Of a DNA stretch of 64,000 nt, positions 19,591 to 31,789 are shown in pieces. Origin of the DNA: Bugula neritina (lineage: Eukaryota > Bryozoa > Gymnolaemata > Cheilostomatida > Bugulidae); the NCBI GenBank assembly GCA_964035545.1, contig OZ037769.1, forward strand, positions 6,382,429-6,446,428. The letters run 5' to 3'. Under the pieces are notes generated by a model. It was not told the origin of the DNA. It saw only the letters and a program-made list of their open reading frames with translations, and ran no database searches. The stretch's first letter is position 1, and every line of letters starts with the position of its first letter. A program made the position numbers and the translations under genes.

Positions 19591-20090
19591 TTAACTAGCG
19601 TCTGTTAAGTGCGCAAGTAAAAATTTGCGTTTATGTCTACACGTGGTAGAAAGCTCTTTTCGTTTGTTGAGGGAAGATAACTCCGGTTGTTTTAAATTTA
19701 TATACTTCTCATAGTTGCATAGGTTACATCTGTTTGTTAGGTTTGAGTATGATTTGCAAATTTTTAAAATATTCTTTTTTAAGCTGAATTTTGTGTTGTT
19801 GTCTTTTAAATTCCAGATGTGTCTGCTGAGTTGCGTGCTGTTGGCTTTATCTGCATGTAGGAAAGAGGCTTTGTGGTTATTGAATCTGGTTTTGAAGGTA
19901 GTCGAACAGAGTCCTATGTATGAATGGCTTGAATTATTGTCATGTCTTGTTACAGTTGCTTGGTATATTACGTCTTTGTATAAGCATTTACCATTTAATG
20001 GACAGTGGGAAGGTTGTTTGCAGTTACATTGTGTGTCATTTAGTTTAGTAGCGGTAGTAGGGGTGTGTGCGGTTTTAAGTTTGTGATTAT
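19591..20090 (-). pseudogene. Penelope-like element, 5'-truncated GIY-YIG endonuclease frame
   Basis: On the - strand an open frame runs from about 20090 to a TAA at 19591-19593. It shows the recurrent C-terminal part of Penelope-like retroelements: a Cys-rich QCNCKQPSHCPLNGKC block, the GIY-YIG-type VIYQATV and TYIGL strands followed by FKTRFNNHK, then RCNLC, a PELSSLNKR motif and TCRH. These endonuclease domains nick DNA at the insertion site. No RT is present; a stop just upstream and loss of similarity point to 5' truncation. The tail downstream carries two hammerhead motifs and (TA)n tracts. Confidence 0.85.
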
Positions 20091-20091
20091 T

Positions 20092-20708
20092 TTAACCCAG
20101 CTGATAATGAAAAGACTCAAGGCCTCTTAGTGATAAAGCAGTATAAATATTTGAGCAGTATGCATAATTGAAAACATGGAAAGTCAAGCAAAATTAAGAA
20201 GAACCTTGGTTATTTAGGTGTATTTATTTATATTTTACAAGTTTTGGGCAAAAAGCCATGTTCATTAGCAGCTAAATTGTAAAAATAGCTAAAAACTGGA
20301 GATTTCCAGTGTGTACTAAAATAAGCAAAATGACCTAATTTACATTTGCAAGCAACCATTTACTATTTTGCAGCAGGCTTGCCGGCTCTCTTATTGTGTA
20401 GGTATATTACGACACATCTCTACTACTGCTGTGACACAGAAAACTACATCTAGTGAGTTACAACTTATAACTAACTATTCTAACCTTAAAACAAGAAATG
20501 GTATTTCTTTCAGATAAATTTTATTATAGCAGCTAAATTCTTTAATTTAAATATAATACAGCACAGCAATAGAATAAACTAATTGAACAGTTCTTTGTAA
20601 TTGAAATTGAACAACATGTTGTCTTTTTAGATTGTCAAGTTCAATTGTTACTTAGTATAATATAAACCTACAAAACATTTTCTGAGGTGGAAAGCCAATA
20701 TGTGGTAA
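20092..20708 (+). pseudogene. Decayed duplicate of the array gene 5' module (unit 2)
   Basis: Contains a TATAAATA (20142-20149), the CGGCTCTCTTATTG...ACACATCTCT untranslated exon, a GTGAGTTACAAC donor-like junction at about 20452, the 5' UTR intron, TTTTTAG and the start-exon region. The start codon is lost: the block reads GTGGAAAGCCAATATGTG where intact copies read ATGGAAGACCAATATGTG. The inverted-repeat element 20709-24914 interrupts it three bases after the exon. Confidence 0.7.
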
Positions 20709-21599
20709 TAGTCTGGCAGAAAAATGCCAATTTTTGACTTAGGTTCGCAATCCCGGATAAAGTTTTTTTCTCTCCTGATTATTCAAATATAGGGTCTAGG
20801 TAAATATTTCCAGGTGGGTGTGGACTTCTTACCCTTGAGCATTTCGAGAAATTCAAGATGGCCGCCAGGCACCAAACGATTTTTTTTAATTCAAATGTAC
20901 CTAGCCATTGGGGCTAAATTTAAGGTTCCAATGTTTTGAAACCTTTAGAAAATAATATAATAAAGATGCATGTGTCTTTATCATATGCATTATTGAGTAA
21001 TAGGCAAATGATACCCAAGGGTAACTAAGCTAAGCCTTAATCATTCATTTTTTCAAGTTTAACCTAATCTTGCCGTGTTTATAATTTCCTTTCATCTCTG
21101 CATCAGTTTGTTCTAACTCCATGAATATTTACTATATGGTGTGATTGTATATGCTGAGTACAAATATGTCTACCAAATAAAGCTGAAAGGGGTTCTGAAA
21201 ACTTAAAATGCAACATAATTGCCATATGAGCTAAATAGCAATTTATTTCCAACTGGCAAGCCTATCGAAAAGGTTTGTTGAGCTGCCAACTTAATAGTTA
21301 TTTTCAGTTTTAAAACTTTAGCTATGTTTTTTAAAGTTATAAAAAGGGGTCAACAACCTTAATAACACAGCACCATGGCTTCTTAATATAATTTAATTGC
21401 TTTATTATTGACACATCATTTATCTAAATATTGACATTTTTGCTTTCAAAAACTATTTCTACAATCAGCCCATTTGACTTTTTCTCTAAAAGCATTTGTA
21501 AACAGTTTTTATGAATGAAAATGTATTTTATGCTGAGGGAAGTAATACGTCTTTTAGAACAGTGGCTCCCTACCTTTTTCATACCAATCCCCTTTCGTT

Positions 21600-23240
21600 A
21601 CCGTTTACTATTAATTTCTCCCCTTTTAATGACCTATGTTGGGTGCACTGGAACACTAATAGCTGAAAGTGGTTTGGTAGAAGTAGTTAATTCTGCTTTT
21701 GATGGTTTCTCCAAAATGCTAAATAAAAAAAGTTTCTCCAGAATGTACAAGGTCTGAGAATATTGGTGGGAGAACTGTTAAAGCTAGTCTTGATGAAAGT
21801 GTAATCACTAGCATGAAGGACCTTGAAAAGATGTTGATTAAGATTGCAGAGAGCTCAAGAACAGCAAAACTGTGGGCCATGTGCTTTATTGGACCAATTT
21901 TTACCATCAACACCCGCATCATATCTGTTAGAGAATGAGACTGGGCTTTACACCTAGCAATGGAAGAGGAAATGCACTATCTGCATAGCGTGGAAGTCAT
22001 TCCACAAGATGTAAGGATTGAATTCGCGGCTGGTAACCACACAATGCATCATAAACGCGGCCAGCTCAATGGCATCTGATCGGACATGACCATTGAGGTG
22101 ACCTTCGTGAGATTTGGTCACAGCAAGGGGGAATCATTGGCATCACCACTAAACCTAAAACTCCCAAGGTGTGGGTGTACAGCACTTCCGCATGCAACAA
22201 GATACAGTAAGGCCTCATTGACATCAGGGATGAGTCTGAAATAAATGCTTTCACTACTCATAAGGATGAGATGCAATCAAGAATCCAGTCTGATTCAAAG
22301 GACAGGGAGTCTGTCAAACGGAAGATTGAACTCTGCAGTGACCCACTAAAAGAATGATGCCACCCTGTTGCTTTTGTCAATATTGAACCAGATAAGTGCA
22401 ACTGAGATGAGGATGCTTCGAAAAATTTACGATATGAATTGGGAAGACCATGTAACAAATGATAATATAAATTAGGAGGCTAAAATAGAAGCTATCGCAA
22501 TAGACATGAGAAGGAGACCTCTTCAACAGTATGAACATGTGCGCAGAAGAGATATGGAGGAAGATATTATAATGGTGGCTGAGATGAAGATACAGAGAAA
22601 GAGAAAGGGAGAGGGGGGAGGGGGCAAAAAAAGGTTAATGGATACAGTGAAGGATGGCATACTGAAATGTGGTTTCTCAGATGAAGATGTTGACAATAGA
22701 ATCAGATGACACTCTCTGATAACACTTGGTGCCCTGCAAAACCATTACTCATCCTGGACCACGGCGTACTGGGTGAGAAAGTCTGAGACAAAGCCCTATA
22801 ATGAACAATTTGCTGCCTTCCCATGGTCTCTCAGAGGCAACAATGTAAAATATTGGAAAGGGAGTCATACTAAATGTCTTGGTAGAAGGAAAATGTGATT
22901 TGGTGACACTAGTGCTTTTTTCAGAATTACTATTCATACAAGCTACCAAGTTTATGCTATGTTGCTACAATTATGCAAAGTGCTCCTCCATGACATCTAC
23001 AAGACAAAAGGCTTGAGAAACCAAGGTCAGCAATGCTATTTGCCTTTGCCTCCTACAGATGAAACTATTGGACAATGTCACCAGAGCACACCTCCAGGTA
23101 GCCATATAAAACTGCGGCATTAAACCCACTAGAACATTGGTAGGTGATAGGGAATCTAATAGAATCTCTTTTCCCAAAAGGATTATGAAATGATGTTGTG
23201 CTTACACCAGACAGTATTATGAAGTGGATCATGTTAGTTA
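21600..23240 (+). pseudogene. Decayed ORF of an uncharacterised recurrent animal protein family
   Basis: Scattered + strand reading frames with many stops spell out a recognisable order of segments: FDGFSKMLNKKSFS, RTAKLWAMCFI, DWALHLA, RFGHSKGGIIGIT, KVWVYSTSACN, KDRESVKRKIELC, then VTRAHLQVAI and TLVGDRE near 23070-23150. From memory, this order matches a family of long uncharacterised proteins present in many copies in cnidarians and molluscs. Its function is unknown to me. The position inside an inverted-repeat-bounded element suggests the family travels on a transposon. Confidence 0.6.
22506..22709 (+). pseudogene. LINE reverse transcriptase C-terminal remnant
   Basis: 67-aa frame with the pattern seen at the end of many non-LTR reverse transcriptases: YEHVRRRDMEE, then a basic GGGGKKRLMDTVKD segment. 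It interrupts the surrounding decayed protein family, suggesting nested insertion. Short, so only moderate certainty. Confidence 0.5.
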
Positions 23241-24168
23241 ATTTGGTGTACACTTGACGGCTCTAGCTTTTGGCGATTTTTTACAATTTAGCTGCTACTG
23301 TATATACATTTTTGTCTCAAACTATCAGAATTTTAACAAATAAAACTGAAGAATTAAGACTTTTCCAATTATGCATGATTTTCTATGTCTATTCCTAATT
23401 TATTATTACATTGAGATATTATATAGGCCGTGATGATTCACAAATATATATTTAGCTCGTATGACAATGACGTCCCGCTTAAATGTTGCAGGACCTCTTC
23501 CCAGTCATTTTTGTTATGCATAGATAGAATCAACAAATTCTATTACCCCATATAGTAAGTTTCATGAATTTTGAGCAAACTTTAAAATGTTTGATCATAA
23601 TCTGCTGATGCATGTACTAAATTAAGTAAAATGGCCCAAATTCATTAAATGCTCCTGTGGAAACCAACAATCATGCAAAACAACAAGACATGGCTATTCT
23701 AGTACATCTATCCCATGCACAGAGTTCTGCCTTTGTGAAGCAGTAACAGCAGTGTGCTGCAATGAATTAACATTTCTAACAAATGCTAACGATAGAAAAA
23801 AATGAAAAAGGTGTTTAATATGAACATGAGGGAAAGTTTGTCGCATTTGTACGATTATATATACGTTTAATTTTAACTTTAGCTGAGCAATATGTTGCAT
23901 CTGTATCTTTTTTTAACTTTCTATTCACTGGCAATAAGCAATGTTTTTCTTTAGATCTGCCCAGTATCCAAACAGTCATTCAAAAACCTTGTATCATTTC
24001 TTTGCACCATATGTGATGTTTTATTAAAGCAATTCTGATTTTTGAGCTGAAAAACATGTCTCTTAGCTCTTTACTTTGATTCCTTTTTTACTGGCATTGC
24101 ACATATTCATTCTAAAAATGCACATCTACTTTAATCATCAAAAAAATTTTGTTTCTGCAACATAATAT

Positions 24169-24724
24169 TGTAGTAGTTTTGTGAGTTATAGAATGAAATC
24201 AGGCAGAGAACATAACTCCTTGTTATAGAAGAGACAAGAGAGAGAGGTTGCCGTGTGCTTGCAGTACTTTATTGTAGTAGAGAGAAGTGTCCAGTGTGAG
24301 CTCCAGTCCGCAAGTGACTGAAGCTCTAAAATGCGTGTCCTTTTATACCAGTGGAACAAAGGACTTCTAGAACCTTCTACCGACAGCGGGCCGATGTTCG
24401 GCAGGGAATGGCGACATTCGTCATGTCGGTAACCGACACTGATCATGTCGGCAACCGACATCCGGTTTGTCGGCATCCACCTGCCGAAATCGGTCCAACT
24501 GTCGGTTTACATGAATCAGCAAAAATGAACCCAACCAAGTGTATGCGTATTGTAACTTATAATTGGGGAAAGGGGATTAACTGTTTACTATGCTAAAGGC
24601 TTAACAATAGCCATAGTATTTTAGGGTATTAGGAAGTTATGCTACAGACTTAGCAATAACTACAGTATTTAGAAAAATAGCCATAAGTAATGTGTCAAGG
24701 GGATAATTCCTAATATTTACCACA
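24169..24724 (-). repeat. Solo LTR nested in the 4.2-kb TIR element
   Basis: 556 bp with TGTAGT...CCACA ends and a 4-bp ATAT duplication on each side (24165-24168 and 24725-24728). On the - strand it has a TATAAAAG box (complement of about 24338-24345) followed by AATAAA in the complement of about 24268-24273, as expected for U3-R order. No internal retroelement sequence is present, so it is what remains after LTR-LTR recombination. Its right part is shared with 32029-32395. Confidence 0.8.
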
Positions 24725-25133
24725 ATATAGACTTTGTGCCGACTAGATTACGATTTTTTCATAATTGGCGGCCATCTTGGATTTCTCGAAATGCTCAAGG
24801 GTGGCAGGTCCACACCCACCTGGAAACATCTACCTGGACCCTCAAGATAAATAATCAAAAGAGAAAAAAACTTTATCCGAGATTGCGAACCTAACCCCCA
24901 GTTTTGCCAAACTATAAGTTATTAAACTAAAATATTCAATTGAATGAGATAGTTTAAATTTTCCATGGCTTGGGATACGTGAATTACACTTGTTTTTCAA
25001 TTTAAACATCATTTGTCAATATAGGAGAATTTTATGGGAAAAACAAAAAAAAGTACCACTAGTTCGACATTTACAAAAAATATGAATATGAAAGAAATAT
25101 GTGTACATGATTACATAATTACATGGGCAATCC

Positions 25134-25640
25134 TGCCGTCAGTTACTAGCACAATCCACTTTCTCCCCGTGGGCGCCGGAAGGCGTTGTTTATATACAAG
25201 AGCTCGACACCGATTGGTCGACCTATATTCTATTTGTTATTGTCCATATTAATTGACGGGTCGTCGCACGTAGACTATGCGTGGAGACTGCATGACTTGG
25301 AGTTGCCACTCCTGACCATAACTATTGTTGAGTTATGTTTAGCAGGAGACACAGAGAGTTATACTTCTACTTCTATTACACCACCCCCCCCCCCCCAGCA
25401 GGAAGCCCACTTCTTGATAATTCTAAAAATGGCGAGGAAGTATGAAAAAGATAACAAAAAATTCATAAAGAGAGAAGAAATACACAAATATATCAGTTAC
25501 TAAACAGATTATAGTACAAGAAAGGCAAACAGCCAAGAGTTGAGGTGCCAGCTGCCCAAATCCAGATTGCAGTCTTCGGAGCATCTGTTCCGTGCCATAC
25601 GTGGAGTCTAGAGAGGTCCTGGAGGAAGACACAGGCTGCG
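25134..25640 (-). mobile_element. Degraded Ty3 remnant (LTR plus 3' internal end), unit 2
   Basis: An LTR-like block 25134-25380 (TG...CA, TATATAAA on the - strand near 25190) is followed by a C-rich polypurine complement and AGCAGGAAGCCC, the same arrangement as at 14531-14560. Internal sequence to about 25640 encodes, on the - strand, a degraded version of the accessory ORF seen at 14827-15393. A nearly identical copy lies at 33293-33990, so insertion predates duplication of the unit. Confidence 0.75.
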
Positions 25641-25804
25641 TCTTATCGGAATATTAAAAGCAATGTATAGCTATATAGCTCAAAGTGAATAGGCATTATA
25701 TCAATATTGTGTCCTAATTTAATTTCATGTATTAGGACTTATGCCATATTATTACAACCTAGCTGATAATGGAAAGGCCCAGGTGTCTCTTTGTGATAAG
25801 GAGG

Positions 25805-25812
25805 TATAAATA
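25805..25812 (+). promoter_or_regulatory. TATA box, array gene copy 2
   Basis: TATAAATA inside a block conserved among units (GGAGGTATAAATATATGAGC). The untranslated exon ends at 26018 with CACCTG|GTAAGT, so initiation near 25835-25845 is expected. Confidence 0.7.
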
Positions 25813-26266
25813 TATGAGCACTATGTAAGTGACAGGTTGTAACTGAAAACAAGTGTATTCCAAAACTTAAAACTTTGTTATTTAATTTTCACACAAACAT
25901 CCTCTACTTTTCTAAAGATTATCACAAGTTTGTCAGCTCTCTTATTATAAGTTGTAAGACACATCTCTACGTACTGTTTATGACACACAGATTACTGCAG
26001 TGAACTGCTCAGCACCTGGTAAGTTACAGCTTATAACAGTATTGATCATACTTCTAACTATTCTAACCTTGAAACAAGAAATGGTGTTTCTCTAAGATAA
26101 ATTTAATTATAGCAGCTAAATTCTTTAATTTAAATATAATACAGCACAGTAAGAGAATAAACTAATTAAACAGTTCTTTGTAATTAAAATTGAATAATAT
26201 ATTGTCTTTTAGATCGCCAAGTTTAATTCTTACTAAGTATAAATCTGCAGAACATTCTCTGAAGAG

Positions 26267-29256
26267 ATGGAAGACCAATATGTGGTAAGTTATTATATTC
26301 AACTGAAAGAGATAGTGTAGATTATCCATGGCTTGAGATATTTGAACTGCACTTGCTTTGATTCTAAACTTCATTTGTCGTTTGTGGATAATTTCAAAAA
26401 AAGATACAAAAAAACTAAAACCACCATTGATTTGACATTTATAACTTATATGACTGCCAAAGAAACATGTGTACATACCACACATGCACGTACGCACAAG
26501 TTAGGCAAGTTTGAGATGCTCTTTTAGTGGTATATAGAATAAAATTTACTGCTGTCTACATATATGTATTGCTGTATTTTCCTATTTGCAAGACTCAACT
26601 CTATAAGTTCCCAGCATACTTTATTTTATAAAAATAGGTTTCTGTCAACACTAAAACAAGTTCAGTAAACTTCTATAAAATCAATATTTACAGTTAATCT
26701 TAGTGTAATTTTATTATGCTGTTTTATCATAGTATAATTCAACTATATTATGTGTTTTGCATGTCAATATTGTGTTCTCTTATAAGTAATAGATTTATTT
26801 TGTATGAATTTTATAAGTATCTTGTATATGGACATATTGTAGATTACCGATGAGGAGCTGAGAGATTTCAAAATAGCTTACTGTCGTGCACCTGGTGGAA
26901 AATATAACCTAGAAGCCCCAATACCTTTCCTAAAGAAGTTAGCTGATGGATATCTAGACAAATATAAAACTACTGGTGATTGGGCGGACATTGTAAAGGT
27001 ACTAAGCAAACGCACAAAAAAACTACAGAAATTCACCTATATCGACTTCAATTTTTGTTGCGAACTTATGCCTTAGCATTTTAAAAATTGTAATGTAGTT
27101 GATGCCATTTAAAACTGAGTCATGACAGTTGTGTAAACCAGCAGAAGTTTGAATATTATATTGTACTTTTTTGTGAAAAAAAGCTATCAACAGTATTGCA
27201 TTGCATATACAAAGGATTGGTAGAAAGGAAGTTAATGAGCTACTAGCAATATTGGAAATCAGTAAATTCTTCATCCAACTGAACTATACAATAGTAGCAA
27301 TCCTATTCATAAAATATTAATTTATAATATAACATGAATTAATTTTCAAGCTATTGACACCGACTGATAAGAAAACCTTTAATTTTGTCATTGTAACTTT
27401 ATGACTTTTCAAAATCATTTTAGAGTCATGCTTTGTGCAACTCCATAGCTAAGCGAAAAGCTGATGAAGCCGACCTGTGGAATAGAAAGGCTTTTGAAGC
27501 ACAGAAAGCTTATTGGAAAGAAAATGGAGTTTGGAGCTATGAAGTCCAAATGCATGTGACTGGTCAGCTGGTTGATGAGCTAGAAGAAATAAGGGAAGAG
27601 TGTAGAATGCAGAATAATCAAATTGAACGCTTAGTTGCACAGTATAGCGGTGACAAGGTTACTAGGGCTAAATTTGTTGAGCAGTTTGTTTTGGGCGTCA
27701 AACAAATTTCGCTGACTAGTTCTCAGAAAATGGCAGCATTTGCAAAAAAGGTGTTTGAGTTCAGTGTAGCTAGTCTGTCCATTCTTCCTCCTTGTAAGTT
27801 TTGTGTGGTGGCACTGGGTTCTCTAGCTAAAGGTGAAGCAACACCCTACTCAGACTTAGAGTATTTGTTTCTAATTGAATGTTCCAACTTTGAAACAATT
27901 GCTTATTTTGAAAAACTTGCTCTTTCAAGCTATTTTATCATTGGAAACCTACAAGAAACAGATTTAGGGTACATGTCAATAGCGGAGTTAAAAGGATGGT
28001 TTGATGACACACAAAAAAGTGGTTTCAAAATTGACGGCTTAAAAGATGGAGCTGGAAACATTCCAACTGGCAATGGATCTACTTCTCAGCAAAACCATTT
28101 CATCGTCACTCCAACGTCTTTTTTTCACAAATACAAATCAGTTTTAGATAACCCTCAAAGTGACGCTATTGTTGGAGATCTCACGGCTAAATTACAATTC
28201 ACCAGACTAGTATACTGCCACGGAGATGGTGCAGAAAAACTCTTGGATCAATTCTCGGAACAAAAGCTTATGCTACAGCCTAATGACAGAAGGCAGGAAG
28301 TCAACAGAGAAATGTTTATTGCTGATGCAAAAAAATATGGCTTTAAGCCTACAGAAGAAATGATAAATAATGGGTTTTCAATCAACACAAAAAAAGAACT
28401 GTATCGATATCCATCAATTTTGCTTTACAACATTTTAATAATTTTCAACATCTCAATAACTCATTCCTGGAAAAGTTTGGACAACCTCAAAGAAATGAAA
28501 CATATTTCTGTTTCTTTGCATGAACATATTCTATTTTTGCTAGCATGCGCATGTTACCTTAGACTTTCAACATATCATTTTTATGATTCAGCTAAAGATA
28601 GCTTGTCAGTGCTTTCAGTGAACTATTTTACTTACCAAGATGTTCGAGAGGCTAGCATAGCAAAGACAAAAACTAGAAAAAAATGGTTCCTTCCGCAAAA
28701 ACTGTTTAACCTTCATTGTGAGTATTCAGTGCCCTTAAAGAAGCACATTAGTGCATGCAGGATTGACAATATTGAGGATGCTATAAAAGCAGCTGTTCAA
28801 AAACCAAATTGGTTAGTGAAATTTCAAACTTTTCATTGTTGCAATCGCTGGTCCAAAGGACAAGAACTTCTCCGGGAACACATCGATTTAAAGATAGTGT
28901 TGGGAAAACCTGAGCAAACCATAGAAGCAATCTACCGTTTAGTGAACTATGACTTTGAAGAGTTGTGGAACACAATCAGGGCTTTGACCTATTCATTAAG
29001 TCAAGAAAGAAAAAACAAAGAAGCTCTGGCTTACCACTTGATTATCCAAAGAATGATAGAATCAAGTTTAGGACAAAAGAGCAATGAAGAGCAACAGTTA
29101 ACCATGGCTGAGTCAAAAGCAGAAACTGGTATGTGCTTTTTCGAATTGACTGAGTTTAATAAAGCTATAGAGGAATATGAAAGTTCACTACAGATCCGAA
29201 GTATGTTTTTATCAAGTGACCACGAACAGTTGGCAAAGAGTTCTCTTACCGGATAG
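26267..29256 (+). pseudogene. NTase-TPR array gene, copy 2 (3' half replaced by a Ty3 fragment)
   Basis: Exons 26267-26284 (MEDQYV), 26843-26998 and 27424-29256. The sequence follows copies 1, 3 and 4 closely up to about 29239, within the first TPR unit. It then switches abruptly to GC-rich retroelement sequence and stops at 29254-29256 after a few foreign codons. The predicted product is about 668 aa and keeps the helical N-terminus and the nucleotidyltransferase signature but loses nearly all TPRs. The promoter region is undamaged: TATAAATA at 25805-25812, untranslated exon ending at 26018, acceptor before 26213. Transcription could therefore continue into the retroelement, giving a TPR-less nucleotidyltransferase, though loss of function is more likely. 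The 3' flank seen after copies 1 and 3 is also missing here, so the event was a deletion and not a simple insertion. Confidence 0.8.
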
Positions 29257-31789
29257 AGCACCGTGCAGGCCGGAAGCATGGGAACGCTGACGGCATGAGC
29301 CGCCGGCCGGTAGAGGACTGTAAGCAATGCCTACACATTGAGAAGCGGGACGGGGGACCCGCTCGCCTTGACGTGGAAACAGAGTTAGGGGAGGGCGCCG
29401 CCTATCGGTGGGAGCACGGCCACCTTCGGACCGAAACCCACTCAGACGGCGTCCAGGCACTCCACGCCAACCCCACTCTGTACCAGAATGTCAAGGAGCT
29501 GTGCCGACTCCAGGAGACGCTACCCGGCGCGGTAGCGGACATTTTCCGGGCCAAGAAGGAGGGCCGACGACCTAGCGAGGAACAGCAGCGGCAGGGAAAC
29601 GTTGAGTTCCAACTCCTCTGTCGTCGCTGGGATGCCCTCAAGGTCAGTCCTGATGGCCTCCTGATGATAACGTTAGCAGCAGACAACCGTCAGCAAGAGA
29701 GGGACCGCGTCGTCTGTCCACGTGCCCTCCGACAGGAACTGATCAGGGACACCCATAAGCAGGCTCATTCTGGAGTCAGTCGGGTCATCAGGTGTCTGCG
29801 GCTGCGTTGGTATTGGCCCGGGATGACTCGGGACGTACGACTGCGGGTACGGCAATGCGAGGTCTGCCAAGCTAGCAAGCATGGCCGCCCCACGGAAACC
29901 ACTGGTCGACGCCGGCTATACGCTGGTCGACCGTGGCAAGTAGTGGCGGTAGACCTCGTCGGGCCTATGCCGTTATCCGCCAGAGGGAACACCTGGATAC
30001 TGGTGCTCACGGACCACTTTACCCGATGGGCAGATGCTCTGGCTATTCCAGACGCAACAGCCCCCACGGTAGCCCGGACCCTGGACCAACATGTGTTCTG
30101 TTACCTCGGTTTACCTGAGCAGATACATACGGACCAGGGTGCCCATTTCCAGTCCCCGCTCATGGGAGACCTCTGCCGGATATGGGGGTAAACCAGAGTC
30201 GGACCACCCCATATCACCCGCAAGGGAACGGAGTCATCGAGCGGAACAACAGGATGTTGGGTGACGCCCTCAGGAGCCTGTTCCTTGGTCGAGGTCAGGA
30301 AGAATGGGACGTGGTGCTGCCGCAAATCATGCGGGCTTACCGCAGCACACCACACTCCGCCACGCAGGAGACCCCAAACTTCTTGATGCTAGGCCGAGAG
30401 ACGCGGGTTCCGGAACACCTGACATACCATGTTCCTGCCCCCGAGTCACCGGTACACGAATACGTGGAGGGTCTGATAGACACCATGGGCAAAGCTCATG
30501 ATGCACTGCGTACCCAGCAGTGGCAGACCCGCTCAGAGGACTCGGAAGAGCCCCCGTTGTACCAGGTGGGAGACTGGGTCTGGATGGTGAGCTACCGTAG
30601 GCGACGAGGACAGTCGGCTAAACTTCAGCCCAAGTTCGTCGGTCCCTACTGTGTAGTGGAGGTGCTGCCCAACCACACGTACCGTGTGGAGCGCTCTGGA
30701 CAGGTCTCGGTCCAGAGCGAGCAGCGCCTGAAGCCTTACCATGCCAGCCCAGACGCAGTGGGTGAGGCTCCACCCCTCCTGGAGCCCCACCGCCAGCCCA
30801 ACCGTCGAGAACGGGCCACCCAGCCCCGAGAGGTGGAAATTGTGGTCCCTAGAGAGGCGGACCAGGAGCAGGCCGCCTTGCTGGAGCAGCTAGAGCGACA
30901 GCAGAGAGAGGAGCGGGAGCAAGAACAGCAGCAAGCCCTAGGACCACCACCACCCTCCCTGGGGGAGGACACCCCCACCCACGTGTTGGGTGAAGGCGGG
31001 GACCCCCCTACTAGGGTAGCCCAGGAGCCACTGGCACCATCAGCGCCTGCTCCAATTGAGAGGAGCCAGCGGTCACGAAGACCCCCCAGATACCTGGCAG
31101 ACTATGCTGTAGGGCACCTAGAGTGGCCCCCTCATGATGGTGACCCACCCAGTACAGACGACCACTCCATCTTGGTTGGAAATTCCCTCCATCACCCCGG
31201 AGAATTCCACCAAGAAGAAGATTTCACACAGCTAGCACGTCAGTTACAGCTTAAGTTGAATTCTAATCCTGATGCCCCTAAGTATAATTTAAATACTGTT
31301 ATTCAGACACTAGCATCAGCTATGGGAATTACCTCGCCAGAAACTCAAACAGAGGAGCGTATAGATACCGACTCCCCTCCCCCACCAGCTCCTGTTTCGG
31401 CTCCCCACGGCCAGCAGGACGTCACCCCCTCTTCCGAGGTGTGTTCCGCCAGCTTTAGTGGCCCTGACCCCGAACCGGTCGAGCTCCAGCTCACAGCCGG
31501 GGAGGAGCAGGGCATCTTACACGGCGACCAACTCACAGCAGAAGAAGATGACTCCCCAATACTGGCCATGCCTCGAGCCCTGGTCGCACGCCAGTATTGG
31601 ATATCTGGAGCACCAGGCAGCCAGATAGAAGAACAGACTCAGCCAACCCACCCACAATTGCCCCGTCACGGACAGAGTATGGCACTTCCTTACCGAGAGT
31701 GCGTCCTGGATAGTGCAATCCAGGCCTGGTCCCGTATCCTCGACCCATGTACAGAAGGGATAGAAAGCCTGGTGCACCACCTCCAATGA
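29240..31789 (+). pseudogene. Integrase-containing pol fragment with one frameshift
   Basis: First frame: RNase H end, then the integrase zinc-binding domain (HKQAHSG, CEVCQ) and the core Asp residues in AVDLVGP and HTDQGAHF, ending at 30191. The second frame resumes at 30182 with the rest of the core including the catalytic Glu in GNGVIERNN, so the frames overlap across a GGGGG run at 30184-30188; a one-base slip there explains the break. The integrase C-terminal domain (GDWVWMV, KLQPKFVGPY) follows, then a ~300-aa Pro/Gln/Glu-rich tail with RRPPRYLADY. The stop is at 31787-31789. Without an RT it cannot replicate itself. Confidence 0.88.

Larger units (their letters stand above)
20709..24914. 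mobile_element. 4.2-kb TIR element carrying a decayed unknown protein gene
   Basis: Long imperfect inverted ends (about 160 bp: 20709-20876 and 24757-24914) begin TAGTCTGGCA and TAGTTTGGCA, and both include GGTTCGCAAT. The flanking 3-bp duplication is TAA (20706-20708 and 24915-24917). The uninterrupted site is visible in unit 3 near 33070-33080. It contains a decayed coding region (21600-23240), a LINE-like remnant and a nested solo LTR. A 3-bp TAA duplication would suit a PIF/Harbinger-type element, but no transposase of that type was seen, so the superfamily is left open. Confidence 0.8.

Noticed and set aside
19715-20086. 123-aa + strand frame with hydrophobic segments, possible membrane protein
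   Set aside because: It is the antisense shadow of the Penelope-like GIY-YIG frame, which carries the recognisable motifs.
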